Below are positions 62,254-64,000 of a stretch of 64,000 bases of DNA, in pieces (position 1 is the first letter of the stretch; each line of letters starts with the position of its first letter). The position numbers were made by a program, and so were the translations under genes. Below the pieces are notes generated by a model. That model did no database searches and was not told the origin of the DNA. It worked only from the letters and a program-made list of their open reading frames with translations. The stretch lies in the NCBI GenBank assembly GCA_019359375.1, contig JAHHHL010000023.1, positions 1 through 64,000 on the forward strand. The letters run 5' to 3'. The DNA comes from Lyngbya sp. HA4199-MV5. GTDB lineage: Bacteria; Cyanobacteriota; Cyanobacteriia; Leptolyngbyales; Leptolyngbyaceae.

Positions 62254-63159
62254 TCAGATAACCGGGATAATCATGCCTTCACGCGCCAGCACGCTATCGG
62301 GAAACACCGATCGCACCTGCGCTTCCACACCGTCTAGAAAATCATCGCTATGGTTCGGGTCGTGGTGGAAGATCACGGCTTTCTTCACGCCTGCTGCTTT
62401 TGCCAACTTAATGGCTTCTTGCCAGGTTGAGTGCCCCCACCCAATCTTGGGACCTTTGGGATCGTGATACTCTTCGTCGGTGTAGCACGCATCGTAAATT
62501 AAAATGTCGGCGTTACGGGCAAGGTGCAGCAAATTCTCATCCAGATGGTCGGGATAATGTTCTGTATCAGTCGCGTAGACCACTGTACGCTCTTGCCAGG
62601 TGACACGATACCCCATTGCAGTATTGGGATGGTTCAGTGGTCCTGTTTCAATGGTGATGTTGCCTAGCTGCATCACATCGCCAGGAAACAGGTCATAAAA
62701 TTTTAGATCAGACTGCATGACCTGAATGGGCACGGGGAAATTGGGATGTAGCATTTGGTCACTGAGGCGCTGCTTCATCGTGGCTCCATTGGGCGCGATC
62801 GCGCCATAGATATGGAAGCAGTTGCCCTGCATAAAGGCTGGTACAAAAAACGGAAAGCCCTGAATATGATCCCAATGAGAATGCGAAAAGAAGAGATACG
62901 CTTCTACAGGCATCTGCTTGAGCAAGTGCTTTCCCAACATCCGTAGCCCCGTGCCGCCATCAAAGATGAGCCGTTTGCCGTCTACTCGCATCTCAACGCA
63001 GGACGTATTGCCGCCATAGCGCACCGTCTCACTACCTGGAGCGGGGATGCTGCCTCGCACGCCCCAAAACTCAACTGCGAATTCTGGAGATGCTGACACA
63101 GATTGCGTATCAGCCGTTTGAACCTGGAGGTTGGATGCAGGTGAATCAGGGTTTGGCAT
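62254..63159 (-). CDS. Metallo-beta-lactamase-fold hydrolase (PhnP/RNase Z-like)
   Basis: 301 residues. Metal-binding motif HSHWDH, downstream His in GPLNHPNT, Asp in YATDTEHY and a C-terminal FHHDPNHSDD. The N-terminal FWGVRGSIPAPGSETVRYGGNTSCVEM is typical of a cyanobacterial and delta-proteobacterial MBL subgroup often annotated as cyclic phosphodiesterase-like. It probably cleaves a phosphodiester; the substrate is unknown. A disordered N-terminal stretch of about 25 residues precedes the domain, so a start further in is possible. Confidence 0.87.
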   Translation of the reverse strand: MPNPDSPASNLQVQTADTQSVSASPEFAVEFWGVRGSIPAPGSETVRYGGNTSCVEMRVDGKRLIFDGGTGLRMLGKHLLKQMPVEAYLFFSHSHWDHIQGFPFFVPAFMQGNCFHIYGAIAPNGATMKQRLSDQMLHPNFPVPIQVMQSDLKFYDLFPGDVMQLGNITIETGPLNHPNTAMGYRVTWQERTVVYATDTEHYPDHLDENLLHLARNADILIYDACYTDEEYHDPKGPKIGWGHSTWQEAIKLAKAAGVKKAVIFHHDPNHSDDFLDGVEAQVRSVFPDSVLAREGMIIPVI

Positions 63160-63883
63160 TTTTGATCTGATTAGCCTTTTCTAACAAGTCTGTAAAGGGT
63201 AAAAACACAATTTGAGCAGATGATAAGGAAGCGTTGAACCATACGATTGCAGGTGAAGGCAAAACTGGTCATTTTCCTGGCGGGGCGATTGTGCGTGAGA
63301 GGCGGATGTTTGGGGCAGTGGGGCGAGTACAAAGTTACCAGACGCGATCGCGTCAAAATGAAAGGCGGCTGCTTTACCAGCTAGCAGTAAAGCTAACGAT
63401 GGTTCATAACGTATCCTAATGCATGAATGAATCTATCGGCATATTCGTAATGTCTCATTCATTCTTATGCTACCCATATCGTTAGTATCAGCAGCGATCG
63501 CACGGCAATTAGAAAGAAGGCTTCTTAGAGCCAGGAGTGGTCTCAATGCCCAAACGAGAGAGTTTCTGAATGACCTCCCCAACTCGTCGGTGGGTTGAGA
63601 AAGAGCGAGGCATCGGGGGGACTTGCGTCCGCTTTGTGTAAGACCGCTAAACACCGTGAGCTGTATAGAACCGAAAGCAAAACTGCTCAAGCTAGCTTTT
63701 GAGCATCAAGGAGAATACCAAAGAATAGCATTCTCAACTAAATTCGTCGGTTGCCACTATTCCCTAAAACTGGATCTCTTTAAATAATCAGGATAATTGT
63801 TAATATTCCCTGGGTATAACTATTTTTATCAGGCTTAGAGGATGTTTGAAAAGCAATGACCTGTAAAATGCGGCACTCAGAGA
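63160..63883. other. Largely non-coding region before the window end
   Basis: About 720 bp with no well-supported gene. The only candidate is a 34-codon frame at 63509-63613 on the minus strand. The area beyond 63720 is AT-rich (TAAATAATCAGGATAATTG near 63781). Confidence 0.5.
63509..63613 (-). CDS. Possible short protein or gene fragment (34 aa)
   Basis: ATG-initiated frame MPRSFSTHRRVGEVIQKLSR... ending GSKKPSF. The basic helix and GSKKPSF end look protein-like, and codon use is typical. It resembles in size and charge the first part of small toxin-like proteins, but nothing follows after the stop. It could be a fragment of a decayed gene. No RBS is evident. Confidence 0.25.
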   Translation of the reverse strand: MPRSFSTHRRVGEVIQKLSRLGIETTPGSKKPSF

Positions 63884-63958
63884 GCCCTCCTTAGCCCCCC
63901 TTAAGAAGGGGGGAAACGGTCTCAAAGTCCCCCTTTTTAAGGGGGATTTAGGGGGATC
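63884..63958. repeat. Double-hairpin repeat (CCCCCTT/AAGGGGG type)
   Basis: CCCCCCTT-AAG-AAGGGGGG (63895-63913) and TCCCCCTT/AAGGGGGA (63928-63946) lie back to back, followed by ATTTAGGGGGATC. This is a well-known form of dispersed intergenic repeat in cyanobacteria. Confidence 0.85.
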
Positions 63959-64000
63959 ATAGCTGTTGATACTCATAGTCAGACTTCTTAAAACGCCCTC

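Noticed and set aside
63433-63690. 85-codon minus-strand frame near the window end
   Set aside because: Mixed composition without domain signal; the overlapping 34-codon frame looks more protein-like, and even that is weak.
1-64000. tRNA, rRNA or tmRNA genes
   Set aside because: No T-loop/anticodon combinations or rRNA-like blocks were noticed on either strand; a tRNAscan run would be needed to exclude them fully.

Overview
The window is a stretch of cyanobacterial chromosome. The octamer GCGATCGC (HIP1) recurs throughout, genes typical of cyanobacteria and plastids are present (ycf46, ycf35, a ycf37-like gene, a CYP38-type lumenal cyclophilin), and purine- or pyrimidine-rich short tandem repeats of the kind common in filamentous cyanobacteria fill many intergenic gaps. 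I cannot name the genus from the sequence. I saw no tRNA, rRNA, CRISPR array or prophage.

Layout. 1-8 kb: tail of an unidentified gene, a ribbon-helix-helix regulator with ycf46 and ycf35, an inositol-phosphatase-type enzyme, a Crp-type regulator, an M61 peptidase and an OmpR-type response regulator. 8-17 kb: type II NADH dehydrogenase, a decayed IS630-type transposase, a methyltransferase, a CysQ-like phosphatase, a PfkB kinase, rsmI and two unassigned genes. 17-34 kb: mostly housekeeping, namely a ChaN-like protein, rpmI-rplT, a solute-binding protein, ycf37-like, a polyferredoxin-type membrane protein, proS, Uma2, an LmeA-like protein, a GerMN protein, cyclophilin, efp, accB, an ArsR-type regulator, a DUF72 protein, leuC and an MlaE permease.

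35-46 kb is the most striking part. Three consecutive genes encode giant paralogues with an N-terminal TIR domain, one hydrophobic segment and 14-16 WD40 blades; the last two add a TPR-like tail. They share a leader with the palindrome CTCCGGAG. Leader and TIR module are nearly identical between genes 2 and 3, while the propellers have diverged. Gene 3 lies between two direct copies of a 21-bp minisatellite. Next comes a large sensor kinase whose first GAF domain carries both cysteines of a DXCF-type cyanobacteriochrome, then ktrB and ktrA.

52-57 kb holds a compact protein-sorting locus: two secreted PTPA-CTERM proteins, an HpsJ-like membrane protein and a cyanoexosortase with its Cys/Arg/His triad. 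The two substrate genes share a long leader with two conserved blocks that pair around variable hairpins, which looks like a cis-acting RNA. 57-63 kb carries a VOC protein, ppk1, a translationally coupled REC-HPt / REC-GGDEF pair and a metallo-beta-lactamase-fold hydrolase.

Dispersed repeats include a 132-bp element present twice in opposite orientation, with compensatory changes in two stems, and a 28-bp palindrome present three times. Functional names rest on motifs read by eye; no database search was possible.
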